A DNA stretch of 52,463 bases from Candidatus Micrarchaeota archaeon CG10_big_fil_rev_8_21_14_0_10_45_29 (GCA_002778455.1 PFCD01000014.1:1-52463); one strand, 5' to 3'. Positions 34,136 to 43,743 are shown, numbered from the stretch's first letter. Program-made: numbers and translations. Notes: generated by a model from the sequence alone, not told the origin.

Positions 34136-35092
34136 TTAAATTCCAAAATACTGCTTGAATTTCGCCGTCGTCTTTACCTTCTTCGTTCTGCCGTATGCAA
34201 AGCTTGCCAAAAACCCCTTTTCCTCAAGTTCGGAAACATCTGTATATATCCCTCCCCCAAGGCGCTTGAAAAGCTCCCTTTTTGTTATCCCTTCGTTTTT
34301 GTGAATATATGCAAGCGTTCGTAATGCATGCCTGCTTATTTCCGCCTCCCCGGCAAACTGCCTTACGCAGGGCGCATGCGTAGCCCGCACGCGCATCATA
34401 TAATGCCCGCTCTTATCCTCGCTTATCTCAAGCGCAGAGCCCCTCTCCTCAAACTTTTGGGAAAGCTCTCCAATCATTTTCTGCACATGGGATGCCGACG
34501 CCACGCCTATAAGCTTTCCCAAATTAGATGCAGATACGCTCTGCCCGCTCATAAATAAAGCCGCCTCAATTACATGCAAAGGGTCCTTTCCCTCAATATA
34601 GGGCGCAAGCCCTATCTGCCTCTCCTCCTCAACAGGCGCATTTACTTCCAAATTATAACTTGTCTGCAACTCCTGCCCCACAAAATGCGCCCCCCCGCCT
34701 CCAAGCAAATGCGCACCTATGATGTCTTTTTCATGCTGTGCACTTATTCCCACGTTGTGCATTTTAGAATCAGAAATCTCTTCTCCCGCATTCTCATTCC
34801 CGCCTTTTGCGCCCTCATACAACTCCTCGCGCGCTTCCGCTTCTATCTGCTCTTTTGTTTCTCTCCCTCTCTGCGGCGGGCTTTGCGTGCCTTCAAACGC
34901 CCTGCTCACAATCTCTTTTAGCTCCTGGGCGCTTACTTCCTTTTCCTCTTTTTTCTCTTTTTGCTTTACAATTTCTCCTGTGGCGGTTGTTTTTATAACC
35001 CCTGGCAGCAGGTGCTTTGCCTCCTTCGGCTTAACATATATATGCACCTTTCCCTTGGAGCCCCCTGTTTTTTTTCCAGTTTTTTTGGACAT
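34136..35092 (-). CDS. scpB: Segregation and condensation protein ScpB
   Basis: 318 residues. The last 165 carry two winged-helix domains typical of ScpB (P-L-H-V-I-E-A-A-L-F-M-S-G-Q-S-V-S, then E-I-S-R-H-A-L-R-T-L-A-Y-I-H-K-N-E-G-I-T-K-R-E-L). ScpB dimers bind the ScpA kleisin that bridges SMC heads. The first 150 residues are an unusual charged, low-complexity extension not found in bacterial ScpB (about 180-200 residues). It directly follows scpA without a gap. SMC is not in the window. Confidence 0.88.
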   Translation of the reverse strand: MSKKTGKKTGGSKGKVHIYVKPKEAKHLLPGVIKTTATGEIVKQKEKKEEKEVSAQELKEIVSRAFEGTQSPPQRGRETKEQIEAEAREELYEGAKGGNENAGEEISDSKMHNVGISAQHEKDIIGAHLLGGGGAHFVGQELQTSYNLEVNAPVEEERQIGLAPYIEGKDPLHVIEAALFMSGQSVSASNLGKLIGVASASHVQKMIGELSQKFEERGSALEISEDKSGHYMMRVRATHAPCVRQFAGEAEISRHALRTLAYIHKNEGITKRELFKRLGGGIYTDVSELEEKGFLASFAYGRTKKVKTTAKFKQYFGI

Positions 35093-35884
35093 TTATCCGC
35101 CTCTTGCTTTTACTCCTTTCACTTTTTTCTTGGCATTAGTATTATCGTTATTGAGCCTTATGAATATTTCCCCGAAAAACGGGTCCTGCTTTAAGGATAT
35201 TTTTCCCTCGTTTGCCAAAAAAAGCACAGGCAATAAAGTATATACTATCTCCTGCCTGTCTTTTTTGTTAAGCAAATTTGAAAACGTCACAAGCCCGGCA
35301 GAATCCAGCCGCTCGCAAATTCTCTCATGAATTATGCCTATCTCATCGTCAATATTAAATTCAGACATTTTAATTTCCAGCGGAGCTATTTCCACGGGGT
35401 GAGATGCCCTCTCCTGCATTTTTATTTCCCTTTTTCCCTCCTCCTCAAAAACCTGCTCAACCGCCTCCAAAAGCTCGTCCAAAGTAACCCTTCTTTTCGG
35501 AGGAATCCTGCCGCGCAACTCCATCATAGGCAAATCCGAGTGCGCCACAGGCTCGAAAAACTCATCCAGCTCCGCCTGCACCGGCTCATCCAAATTAATC
35601 ATATCTGATTTAAAGCGCAGCAAAATAGCCGCAGCCAAAATAAGGTTTGCAGGAATTCTCAAGTCATCCATTTGCATTTCTTTTATTTTTAAGAGGTATT
35701 TGCCCGTAACTTCCACGACATCAATATTCCACGGGTCCATTTTATCCTGTGCAACCATGTCCATAAGCACTTCACGCCAGGTGGGAAGCATCACAATATT
35801 TTCCAAATTAGTGTCTGTTGCAGTTTGAAAATTAGGGCGTTCCTCCTCTAGCATAACCTCAAGCTGCCGTGGCCTATCCGACAT
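35093..35884 (-). CDS. scpA: Segregation and condensation protein ScpA (kleisin)
   Basis: 263 residues. The N-terminal block T-W-R-E-V-L-M-D-M-V-A-Q-D-K-M-D-P-W-N-I-D-V-V and A-A-I-L-L-R-F-K-S-D contact the SMC neck in known ScpA. The C-terminal winged helix is seen as V-F-L-A-N-E-G-K-I-S-L-K-Q-D-P-F-F-G-E-I-F. It links SMC heads in the condensin-like complex. The gene abuts scpB, so the pair should be cotranslated. Confidence 0.92.
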   Translation of the reverse strand: MSDRPRQLEVMLEEERPNFQTATDTNLENIVMLPTWREVLMDMVAQDKMDPWNIDVVEVTGKYLLKIKEMQMDDLRIPANLILAAAILLRFKSDMINLDEPVQAELDEFFEPVAHSDLPMMELRGRIPPKRRVTLDELLEAVEQVFEEEGKREIKMQERASHPVEIAPLEIKMSEFNIDDEIGIIHERICERLDSAGLVTFSNLLNKKDRQEIVYTLLPVLFLANEGKISLKQDPFFGEIFIRLNNDNTNAKKKVKGVKARGG

Positions 35885-35952
35885 ATTGCTTAAAAGAGGG
35901 GCAAATAATATAAATTAGAAAGAAAACGGTGTCAAAAAATGAAAATAAGAGT

Positions 35953-36387
35953 TTAATTCACATATTCAAGGAACATAAGCCCGTTCTCATTCATAAGCTC
36001 GGTTATCTGCAAATGCATCGCTTGCTTATACTCCTGCCTTTTGCCCTCATCCTTGCCTACAAAATGAGTCTGCCTGCTTAGGTATAACGCCTTCTTTTCC
36101 TGGTTAATTTCGCATTCTGCAAACATAACTAGCTCATTCTTCCCATGCTCGCCTGCAGAATCCAGCACCATAAGGAATTTTCTCCCCTCTATCCCCTTAT
36201 TGCCCATAATTTGCATGACTTTCTCGGTAGTGCCGTTTGCGCGCGCAAGAATCTCCTTAGCGCTAAAAAGCCTGGCAAACACATTTGAGGCAATCGGCAT
36301 CTGCTCCTCAAAGTAGCCGTTTCTTCGCCTGTTGCCGTTCATTTTGCTATGCGGGTTATAATTTTCATTAAGGTGCATTCTAATCAT
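35953..36387 (-). CDS. Hypothetical protein
   Basis: 144 residues, no family recognised. The N-terminal 30 residues are Asn/Arg-rich (M-N-G-N-R-R-R-N-G). The rest looks like a small alpha/beta domain (R-K-F-L-M-V-L-D-S-A-G, E-L-V-M-F-A-E-C-E-I-N). There is no membrane segment. It follows EndoQ (36501) on the same strand, with a 113-bp AT-rich gap containing several TATA-like sequences, so it probably has its own promoter. Confidence 0.75.
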   Translation of the reverse strand: MIRMHLNENYNPHSKMNGNRRRNGYFEEQMPIASNVFARLFSAKEILARANGTTEKVMQIMGNKGIEGRKFLMVLDSAGEHGKNELVMFAECEINQEKKALYLSRQTHFVGKDEGKRQEYKQAMHLQITELMNENGLMFLEYVN

Positions 36388-36500
36388 CTTTAAGCTAATT
36401 AAAATTTACTACACTATTATTTATCTTTTATAACTTTATAAACCTATTCAATTGCTTTGGGCATTTAATTACTGCCAATTCTCATATATAAATAATTGTA

Positions 36501-37712
36501 TCAAAGCCCCACCACGCCAAATTTTCCGTCATAGCCCGGCTCTATGATTAATTCCCCTTTTCTCATCCTAAAAATAGCGTTTGCAACCGCTTCCAAATAA
36601 TCTTTTTTTTCATATTTTATTTTTTTTATTTTTTCAATATCAGCATTTAGCAAAACAAAAAATTCATTTCCAAACTCTTTAATCAATTTCAAATAAACCT
36701 GCTCAACAGATGCTGTTGCAACTCCCTTTCCTATCGCCATTGAAATTATCTCTTTTAAGGGCACAATGCTCTCATATGCAGGCGCCCCTTTCGGCTTTTC
36801 CCCCTCTTCCCTGTCAGCCAGCTCATCTATTCTTCCCAATACTCCTTTGGTAATTTTTTTATTGCATTTGGGGCATCTTCCGCCATATTTTTTTGTCTGC
36901 GCCGGAGTGCTTCTCAGAAGGCAGTTTCTGCATCCGTCAGAATAATATTTTCCCTCCTGCGGAAAAAACTCAATAGTTTTTTTCAAGTTTCCATTTCCCT
37001 TTTTTGCAATCGCATCAAAAAGCGCATTATATGAAATTTCCTCCCCTTCCACAACAGTCGCCTCTCTTCCCAACTTTTGCGGCGAATGCGCGTCAGAGAA
37101 AGAAACCAGGCTCACCTTGTCAAGCCATGAGCATCTCCAATTCATCTGCGGATCCGAGGAAAGCCCTGTCTCTATGGCATGCACATATTTTTCAGCCCCC
37201 TCAAAAGCATCTGCAAGAGAATCAAACCCCCCCTTTGCCCCAAATATCCCATACCACGGAGTCCATGCATGCGCAGGAATCAGAAGGGATTTTTTTGAAA
37301 TAGAATAACACTCCTCCGCCGTCTCTGCCAGGCTCATTCTCACCCACGGGCGCCCGTCAACCCCTAATTTTGATTTTTTTGAAATAAACTCATTAAACTG
37401 CTCCGCCTCCTGCAAAGAGGGCATCACAATAAGGGTGTGTATTCTTCTTTTTTTTCCTGCAGGCTGCTCAAAAGTGTTGTTTATTTCCACCGTAGGCACA
37501 AAACAAGTATTATCGCACAAAAGAAGCCCGTTATCGCTCTCTTCGCACTCTTTTTTTATCTCTTCCAAATACTGCGGATGCGTAAAATCCCCTGTGCCCA
37601 TTAAATGTATCCCTTTTATTTTTGCCTCGCGTGCCATTTCCCTTATTCCCATCCTCGGCGAGCACCCGCGCGCATATTTTGAATGCACATGCAAATCGCA
37701 AATTATTTCCAT
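36501..37712 (-). CDS. Endonuclease Q (EndoQ), PHP-domain nuclease
   Basis: 403 residues, matching archaeal EndoQ, which nicks DNA 5' of deaminated bases such as uracil and hypoxanthine and of abasic sites. The PHP metal motif is C-D-L-H-V-H-S-K-Y-A at residues 5-14, followed by G-T-G-D-F-T-H-P and P-A-H-A-W-T-P-W. S-F-S-D-A-H-S-P supplies later ligands. A zinc finger is visible as C-R-N-C ... C-P-K-C near residues 265-290. It is one of several DNA repair genes in the window. It appears to be transcribed alone. Confidence 0.9.
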   Translation of the reverse strand: MEIICDLHVHSKYARGCSPRMGIREMAREAKIKGIHLMGTGDFTHPQYLEEIKKECEESDNGLLLCDNTCFVPTVEINNTFEQPAGKKRRIHTLIVMPSLQEAEQFNEFISKKSKLGVDGRPWVRMSLAETAEECYSISKKSLLIPAHAWTPWYGIFGAKGGFDSLADAFEGAEKYVHAIETGLSSDPQMNWRCSWLDKVSLVSFSDAHSPQKLGREATVVEGEEISYNALFDAIAKKGNGNLKKTIEFFPQEGKYYSDGCRNCLLRSTPAQTKKYGGRCPKCNKKITKGVLGRIDELADREEGEKPKGAPAYESIVPLKEIISMAIGKGVATASVEQVYLKLIKEFGNEFFVLLNADIEKIKKIKYEKKDYLEAVANAIFRMRKGELIIEPGYDGKFGVVGL

Positions 37713-37778
37713 GCCAAAAATAGGGCGGCTAAACTAATAAGCTATGCTAAAATTTTCTGGGATGATATTTTCGGGCGT

Positions 37779-38492
37779 TTATATGTCTGCCAAATTATCT
37801 TTATTCGCCTCTATTATCTTCTCTCTGCGCTCTTTCCATTTTTGTGCAAACTCTTCCCTCTCCTTTTTTGCATAATCTTTTCCAAATATGTTCTTTTTGT
37901 GGATATGCTCAATCTTATCCATTATCTTCTGCGCGATCTTTTCATAATGTGCTTTATTCGCATATCTTATCTCCCGCCTTTTGTTCATCTCATTGCGCAC
38001 TGCCTTGAGCATATCCGCAACAATCGCATATGGCACAAAATACAATCCAAACTCAAGCAAGCTGGTTGCGTTAAGCCCAATTGTTATCAATGCAGCAACA
38101 TCTGCTACCAACAAAATGCTGCCTGCAACTACGGATTTAACCGCCGTATTTAGCGGCAAAATAAGATAATCGCTGCGCCTGTTATCTACAGAACTTCCTA
38201 CGTCCCACCTGTCAATCCTTGAAATCTTTGAATATTTCTGCTTAATGCCTATATTATCTTCTATTTTCATTCCGTTTTGCTCAAAATTCTCGTATTTCAG
38301 GCTCTCCCTCACCATCTCATCAATTGCCTGCTTCATAAGCTTCTTGTTTTTGTGCCTGTGAATAATCGCCTTGAAAAAGTTTTCCTGCGGATAGCGAATT
38401 TGCTTCAATTTCTTTGCCATTGAAACATAGTACGCTTGCCTCTCAACGGCCGGTGCAAAGCCATTTTGGTTGCCTTTTCTAATGATTGCCAT
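37779..38492 (-). CDS. Hypothetical protein with a central membrane hairpin
   Basis: 237 residues, no family recognised. Two hydrophobic helices lie near residues 115-165 (A-V-K-S-V-V-A-G-S-I-L-L-V-A-D-V-A-A-L and L-L-E-F-G-L-Y-F-V-P-Y-A-I). They are flanked by long, highly basic/acidic helical arms, predicting cytosolic N- and C-termini. A TATA-like TTTATAAAG lies about 25 nt upstream of the ATG at 38492. Confidence 0.75.
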   Translation of the reverse strand: MAIIRKGNQNGFAPAVERQAYYVSMAKKLKQIRYPQENFFKAIIHRHKNKKLMKQAIDEMVRESLKYENFEQNGMKIEDNIGIKQKYSKISRIDRWDVGSSVDNRRSDYLILPLNTAVKSVVAGSILLVADVAALITIGLNATSLLEFGLYFVPYAIVADMLKAVRNEMNKRREIRYANKAHYEKIAQKIMDKIEHIHKKNIFGKDYAKKEREEFAQKWKERREKIIEANKDNLADI

Positions 38493-38602
38493 GCAAACAT
38501 TACTCTTCCAAAGTTTATAAAGTTATCTTTTATAGTAATATGTGTATTAACCACTATATATGCAAGCAAGCCCAACAAACAAGTTAAAAGCCGCCCGCCT
38601 TC

Positions 38603-40276
38603 CTATCCCGTGTATTTGCAAACCAGCTCAACAAAAGGATTTACAAAAGGCACAGCTCTTGAAAAGCCCCTTTTCTCAAGAAACACCAGCCCCAGCGCAA
38701 AATCCCTTCTTTTGAGCCCTTTGAGAAGCAAAAGGGCAATAGAATAAACAATGCAGGTAATGCCCATCCCCACTACAAGCTGCAATATTCCAAAAGTTGC
38801 CCACGCGGAAAGCATTCCCGCATACGGCAAAGAAATATATCCTGCCCCCACGGCAACCGCTCCCGCCGCAATTCCTTTCAAAATATCATAATGAAGCTTT
38901 GCGCCAAATTTCGCGCGCGCCGCCCACACCGCATACCCCTCTCCAAACACCGCCGCAACAGAGCTGGCTATTGCCGCGCCGGCAACTCCTATGACGGGTA
39001 TAAGTGCAACATCCATTCCGAAATTGAGTGTTAGCGCGATAATACTTGCTATAAGAAGGGTATATACATGCCCGCGGGCGATAAGCGCGTTTCTAAAGGA
39101 CGCCGAAATAAGCGTAGCCAATACAAAGGGCACAAACAGCCACATCAAATAAGCGTTTTCAACATAATCCTTTGCAAGAATTCCCAAAAGCGCGTCAGCA
39201 TAAACCAAAAATACGCAAAGCACCGGAATTCCCAAATACACGCTCCAGCGAGATATCTCTTTTGTCATTTTCGCAAACATGGGCGTCTTTTTCTCAAACT
39301 CCTCCACAAGCATGGGAAGCTGTACGTCTGTTATCGGCCCTATTATAACCGGACCTATATTTCTCACAAACGCGATAACGGCGGCATACCCGGTCACAAT
39401 TCCCGGATGCTCCCCCAAAAAAGCCCCTACAAGTATTACGTCCATATATGTAATAAGCGACTCAAGCATGGCGCTGGCATAAATAGGCATCCCGAATTTT
39501 ATGTCTTTTTTAAGGATTTTTACTGATATTTTCGTCTCGCCGGGGATTTCATTCCATTTTTTCCATATTGCCCATGCAAAAAATACCAATATTATAAAGT
39601 AAGTGGCAGCATACGCGCCCATCATGCTGTTCGCAGTTGCCGCCCCGAAATATATCAGCGCCCCTATAAACAAAAGCCGAAGGATTTGAAACGCGACATT
39701 TCCTATTGCCCCTATTTCAAACCTTTTAAACGCGTTAAGGGTCGCCCCAAGGTATGCCCCTACAACGGAAAACAGGGCGACTACCCCCGTAATGGCAAGG
39801 AGGGGAAGCCCCAGCCGGTGCAAATAATTGCTTGCCTTTGCCGCCTCTGCAAGCGCGGAATCAATTATTCCCCCTCCCGCGCCCGCGGGAATTTCAAGGG
39901 CAACATAATCAAGCAAATAATAGGCGCCGATAATGGCTATTATAATAATTACGCTCATCAGGGAAGAGGCCACAATAGATGTCCATATGCGGGTTTTTGC
40001 CTCTTCATATTTTTTCCTAAGCATGCATTCTGGTGTAAATTTAACCACCGAAATTCCAAGCCCCAGGCTTGCTATGGAAACAAGCCCCAAAACATATGCG
40101 TTTGCCTGAAAAAATAAGTCAGATTCTGCCGTCGCAAAGAAATTTATTATTATAAATGTGAAAACAAGCCCCAGCACTTTCACAAATCCCATGGAGCCAA
40201 GCTTTACAAGCGCCCCTCCGGCAAAAGTGTTTGTAACCTCTGTTTGGTTTTCCCTCTCTTCTTTTTCATTTCCCAT
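38603..40276 (-). CDS. Polysaccharide/lipid-linked glycan flippase (MATE/Wzx-like)
   Basis: 557 residues with about 14 hydrophobic helices. The start F-A-G-G-A-L-V-K-L-G-S-M-G-F-V-K-V-L-G-L and the pattern of polar residues inside helices match the polysaccharide-transporter branch of the MOP superfamily. These flip lipid-linked oligosaccharides across the membrane. Nearby genes for a phosphohexomutase, a sugar nucleotidyltransferase and a GlcNAc-1-P transferase support a role in N-glycosylation or surface polysaccharide export. It is divergent from the phosphohexomutase gene. Confidence 0.88.
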   Translation of the reverse strand: MGNEKEERENQTEVTNTFAGGALVKLGSMGFVKVLGLVFTFIIINFFATAESDLFFQANAYVLGLVSIASLGLGISVVKFTPECMLRKKYEEAKTRIWTSIVASSLMSVIIIIAIIGAYYLLDYVALEIPAGAGGGIIDSALAEAAKASNYLHRLGLPLLAITGVVALFSVVGAYLGATLNAFKRFEIGAIGNVAFQILRLLFIGALIYFGAATANSMMGAYAATYFIILVFFAWAIWKKWNEIPGETKISVKILKKDIKFGMPIYASAMLESLITYMDVILVGAFLGEHPGIVTGYAAVIAFVRNIGPVIIGPITDVQLPMLVEEFEKKTPMFAKMTKEISRWSVYLGIPVLCVFLVYADALLGILAKDYVENAYLMWLFVPFVLATLISASFRNALIARGHVYTLLIASIIALTLNFGMDVALIPVIGVAGAAIASSVAAVFGEGYAVWAARAKFGAKLHYDILKGIAAGAVAVGAGYISLPYAGMLSAWATFGILQLVVGMGITCIVYSIALLLLKGLKRRDFALGLVFLEKRGFSRAVPFVNPFVELVCKYTG

Positions 40277-40398
40277 AAGCTTTACCCTATTTTTTTCTGG
40301 CAGATACTTCGGCTTGCTTTCTTTTCAGATTTTTGCAAATTAAATTCCCGCCCGCCCTTTTTTTTCCAAGGCATCAGAGGTTAAATTTGTTTGCTATG

Positions 40399-40407
40399 GT
40401 TTATAAC
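40399..40407 (+). promoter_or_regulatory. TATA box of the phosphohexomutase gene
   Basis: GTTTATAAC, centred at about 40403, lies 27 nt from the ATG at 40430. This is consistent with a leaderless transcript and supports that start over the upstream in-frame codon at 40391. Confidence 0.55.
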
Positions 40408-40429
40408 AATTCCCTGCAATTTAAAGCCT

Positions 40430-41884
40430 ATGGCACTCTCGCTTGGCACCAACGGGGTAAGGGCAACTTTTAACAAACTAAACCCGCAGGCGGCGGCGGA
40501 CTTTGCGTTCGCATTTTCACGCTCAATTTCAAAAAAAAGAAGCTCTATGCCCACAATAGCAATAGCGCGCGACATGCGCAAAACCTCCCCCTGCCTTATG
40601 CAGGCGGCCGCCTCCGCAATTATGGAAGGGGGTGCAAACGCACTTGACATCGGGCTTCTTCCCTCCCCGGTGGCAGAGTGGGCAAGCATGCATTTCAAAT
40701 GCGCGGGGCTGATAATAATTACGGCAAGCCACAACCCCCCAGAATATAACGCATTAAAATTTGTGGATGGCAGGGGAGTTGCCATTTCCCGCGAGAGGGG
40801 CGCCTCATACTCAAAATTCTTGGGAAAAACGCATTCCCCTTCCCTTCCATGGCAAAGCGTGGGAAAGCTGATAAAACAAGAAAACGTTTTGCAGGAATAT
40901 GAAAGGGCAGTGCTTGACGCCGTGCCAAAAAGTTCCATCACCCGCAAATTGAAAATAGTGGCAGACCCCGGAAACGGCACCGCCACCATCATCGCCCCCG
41001 CGCTTATGGAGAAATTCGGGGCAAAAGTAATAACAATAAATGAAAAGCTTGACGGCACCTTCCCCTCCCGCCCTTCCGAGCCGGCTGAGAAAAACGTCTC
41101 CGCTCTGATAAAAAAAGTAAAAGAGGAAAAGGCGGACTTCGGGGTGGCGTGGGACGGGGATGCTGACAGGGTAATATTTGTTGATGAAAACGGGCAATGG
41201 CTCAACGGAGACAAATGCGTCGCCATCTCCGCATTGCATGCCCTCAAGGAGGCGCAAAGCGCAAAAGGAAAATTTGTTGTAACAACAGCCGCCACCAGCA
41301 TGGCAGTGGAGGCGGCGGCAGTTTCCTTCGGGGCGAAAATAAAATACACCGATGTCGGTGCCCCATATTTGGCGGAAGAGATGCAAAAACTCGGGGACGC
41401 GGCAGTATGCGGCGGAGAGGAGGTAGGGGGAATAATATGGCCCGAATTCTCCCTTGCAAAAGACGGCATCTTTGCAGTATGCAAACTGATGCAAATGGCA
41501 TCCATAAAGCCGATAAGCAAATGGGTGGAAGAGCTTCCAAAATATTATAACGCAAAAACAAAGATTAGCGCGGGCGCAAAAGAGAAGGCAAAAGTTATCT
41601 CTTCTTTGCAAAAAAAGATTTTAGCGGAAATAAAGGCGGGCGCAAAAAGCCAGGCAGGAAAAGCCGAAAGGCGTGAAAAGGCGGGAAAAGGCGGCGCAAA
41701 TGAAAAAATGAAGTTAATCTCTTTAATAGGGGGCTTGCGCATCTCATTTGAAAATTCATGGGTGCTTGTGCGCGCCTCAGGCACAGAGGAGTATATCCGC
41801 ATATTCGCGGAAAGCCCGTCTCAAAAAGAGGCGCAAGGGCTTATGAATAAGTATAAAAGCATGGCAAAGCAATTTATAGCGTAA
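40430..41884 (+). CDS. Phosphomannomutase/phosphoglucosamine mutase family
   Basis: 484 residues. It interconverts hexose 1- and 6-phosphates through a phosphoserine. The catalytic loop T-A-S-H-N-P-P-E-Y-N carries S100, the metal loop D-G-D-A-D-R is at 242-247, the sugar-binding loop is G-E-E-V-G-G, and the phosphate-binding loop R-A-S-G-T-E-E-Y-I-R is near the end. A Lys/Ala-rich insert (about residues 400-430) precedes the last domain. Whether the substrate is mannose, glucose or glucosamine phosphate is not decidable. It is followed after 16 nt by a nucleotidyltransferase gene, a natural next step to a sugar nucleotide. Confidence 0.92.
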   Translation: MALSLGTNGVRATFNKLNPQAAADFAFAFSRSISKKRSSMPTIAIARDMRKTSPCLMQAAASAIMEGGANALDIGLLPSPVAEWASMHFKCAGLIIITASHNPPEYNALKFVDGRGVAISRERGASYSKFLGKTHSPSLPWQSVGKLIKQENVLQEYERAVLDAVPKSSITRKLKIVADPGNGTATIIAPALMEKFGAKVITINEKLDGTFPSRPSEPAEKNVSALIKKVKEEKADFGVAWDGDADRVIFVDENGQWLNGDKCVAISALHALKEAQSAKGKFVVTTAATSMAVEAAAVSFGAKIKYTDVGAPYLAEEMQKLGDAAVCGGEEVGGIIWPEFSLAKDGIFAVCKLMQMASIKPISKWVEELPKYYNAKTKISAGAKEKAKVISSLQKKILAEIKAGAKSQAGKAERREKAGKGGANEKMKLISLIGGLRISFENSWVLVRASGTEEYIRIFAESPSQKEAQGLMNKYKSMAKQFIA

Positions 41885-41900
41885 AGAAAAGGTGTTATTT

Positions 41901-42608
41901 ATGAAGGCAGTTTTATTGTGCGGAGGGCTGGGCACCCGCCTGCGCCCATACACATACGCGATTCCAAAGCCGATGCTTCGCCTCGGCAACAAGCCTATTC
42001 TTGAATATGTGATAGCAAACACAAGAAATTACGGAATAAGGGACATTTACATAACCGTGGGCTACCTAAAAGCGCAATTTCGCGATTATTTCGGAGACGG
42101 CTCAAAATTCGGGGTAAATTTGAAAATAAAAGAGGAAGAGGAAAGCCTCAACACCGCCGGCTCAATTCTTGATTTGAAAAAAGAGCTAAACTCAACTTTT
42201 CTTGTGCAGATGGGGGACCATTTCTCAAACATCAATTTGAAAAAAATGCTTGAATTTCACAAAAAGCAGGGGGGCATAGCCACAATAGCGCTAAAGCGGC
42301 AGGGCGTGCCCATAAACTACGGGCTTGCGCAAATAGATTCCCATAAAAGAATTTTCGCGTTTGAGGAAAAGCCGATTTTGCAAAATTTCATAAATTCCGG
42401 AATTTATCTTTTTGAGCCGGAAATATTTGACTACATAAAGCCAAAGCAGGATTTTGCAAAAGACGTGTTTCCAGCTCTTATGAAGGCGGACAAGAAAATA
42501 AACGGCTATGTGTTTGACGAATTCTGGATGGACATAGGGCATGCAAAGGATTACGAGGAGATGGACAAGTCGGTCACTTTGGTGGAAACCGTAAATTCAC
42601 TCCTTTAA
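41901..42608 (+). CDS. Sugar-1-phosphate nucleotidyltransferase
   Basis: 235 residues from the ATG at 41901, with AAAGGTG 6 nt upstream (a GTG at 41892 is less likely). The N-terminal G-G-L-G-T-R-L-R-P-x-T and I-P-K-P-M-L form the nucleotide-binding site. Q-M-G-D-H and F-E-E-K-P complete the nucleotidyltransferase fold, and W-M-D-I-G is near the end. It would make a UDP-, GDP- or dTDP-sugar from the product of the preceding phosphohexomutase. It lacks the left-handed beta-helix acetyltransferase domain of GlmU-like enzymes. Confidence 0.92.
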   Translation: MKAVLLCGGLGTRLRPYTYAIPKPMLRLGNKPILEYVIANTRNYGIRDIYITVGYLKAQFRDYFGDGSKFGVNLKIKEEEESLNTAGSILDLKKELNSTFLVQMGDHFSNINLKKMLEFHKKQGGIATIALKRQGVPINYGLAQIDSHKRIFAFEEKPILQNFINSGIYLFEPEIFDYIKPKQDFAKDVFPALMKADKKINGYVFDEFWMDIGHAKDYEEMDKSVTLVETVNSLL

Positions 42609-42699
42609 ATTTTTTCAAAACCGCCCTAGCCAAAAGCCTTTTCAGCCAAGCGAGTTTTTTCCATTTTTCCCTAAAATTATTTTTCGCCCTTTTTTAGTT

Positions 42700-43290
42700 T
42701 CAGGCAAAAAACATCTCCATTGCCTTTTTCAAATCCTTTTTCTCAATAAGTATGTATGTGGTATCCCAGGCGCTGAAAAATTCCATTATGCTAATATCCT
42801 TCTCGTAAAATTTGCCTAAAATATGAAAAAGCACACCTGCGTCATCCTCAATGTTTTTGCTGTGCTTTAATTCAAGCAATACAAGCCCGTCGCGGTAATA
42901 CACCGCGCCTTTTTTGTATTTTGAAATATTATCAGCATTCCCTATAACTACTGATATTTTGCCGAATGAGAGAACCGCGTCCGCCTTTTTTGAAAATTCC
43001 CCCTCAACCACAAGCGCGGCATAATTTGATTTTACATTAGTGCTGGTGTTTTGCATTATTTTCTTCCCAGAACCCTTTCCCCCCGACCATTTTTTGCATT
43101 TTTCAATATAGCGGTAAAGTGAAATCATCACTGCTTCTTCGCTTCTTGCAACTCCTGCCTCCTCGCGGATTTTTCTTGCAAGCGAGCTTATGTTAATTAT
43201 TCCTTCGCTTGCGTGCGCAAGAAGCATCGGGCGCTGCTCTATATATTCCTCCACTATTTTTGAAACCGGCTTTGCTTTATCTTTTCTCAT
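42700..43290 (-). CDS. HTH plus ACT-like domain regulator
   Basis: 196 residues. The N-terminal 70 residues look like a small HTH (I-N-I-S-S-L-A-R-K-I-R-E-E-A-G). The C-terminal 70 have the beta-alpha-beta pattern of an ACT domain (V-L-L-E-L-K-H-S ... D-D-A-G-V-L-F-H-I-L-G-K-F-Y-E-K-D-I-S-I). ACT domains commonly bind amino acids, so this may be a ligand-sensing regulator. The name is tentative. It is convergent with the sugar nucleotidyltransferase gene. Confidence 0.75.
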   Translation of the reverse strand: MRKDKAKPVSKIVEEYIEQRPMLLAHASEGIINISSLARKIREEAGVARSEEAVMISLYRYIEKCKKWSGGKGSGKKIMQNTSTNVKSNYAALVVEGEFSKKADAVLSFGKISVVIGNADNISKYKKGAVYYRDGLVLLELKHSKNIEDDAGVLFHILGKFYEKDISIMEFFSAWDTTYILIEKKDLKKAMEMFFA

Positions 43291-43389
43291 ATGTAATATT
43301 TCTTACAAATTCTTTATAAATATTGGTAATTTTTGCAATTTTATTTAAATACTCCCCAACTCACATTTTCTTAAAACGAGGTGGAGATA

Positions 43390-43743
43390 ATGGTAACATT
43401 TAATCAAAACGTATTGAAACAGGTGGCAAGCGCCATAGGCGCAACAAAAAGCGAGGTTTCGGCAGCTCTTGGGAAAAGCGACTCCATGCAGCTGGCGCTT
43501 CAGGAAGGGTGCGGCGTTTACTGCCACGCAAAAGTATTTGACAACGGCAAGCACGGCAATAAGGGAGAGTGCACCCTTGAAATTCCAAGCGGAATAAAAT
43601 TCAAAATCCACAAAAACGGCAGCGGAATTGAAATACAAAAAACATACAGCCCATTCACTCTGAAAAAGCCGGCGCTTAAAAAGCCGCTAAACCTTGCAGG
43701 AAAGGGCGCGGTGCCCCAATTCTTGGCATTTGGCAAAAAATAA
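43390..43743 (+). CDS. Small protein, tandem paralogue 1
   Basis: 117 residues from the ATG at 43390; GAGGTGG lies about 5 nt upstream. No family recognised. It shares with the next gene the N-terminal pattern L-x-x-[VI]-A-x-A-I-G-A-T-x-x-E-V, then a beta-rich part with G-x-C-T-[LI]-E and a common S-P-F-[TS]-L-K. It has two central cysteines (C-G-V-Y-C) absent from its paralogue. The C-terminal K-K-P-A-L-K-K-P-L stretch is basic. No signal peptide is visible. A small cytosolic binding protein is possible. Confidence 0.8.
   Translation: MVTFNQNVLKQVASAIGATKSEVSAALGKSDSMQLALQEGCGVYCHAKVFDNGKHGNKGECTLEIPSGIKFKIHKNGSGIEIQKTYSPFTLKKPALKKPLNLAGKGAVPQFLAFGKK

Noticed and set aside
40381-41520. Long minus-strand frame (about 380 codons) opposite the phosphohexomutase gene
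   Set aside because: Ser/Ala/Phe-rich antisense reading of a well-supported gene. Similar long shadows lie opposite the TctA-like gene (10180-11058) and HMG-CoA reductase (45190-46119) and reflect codon bias.
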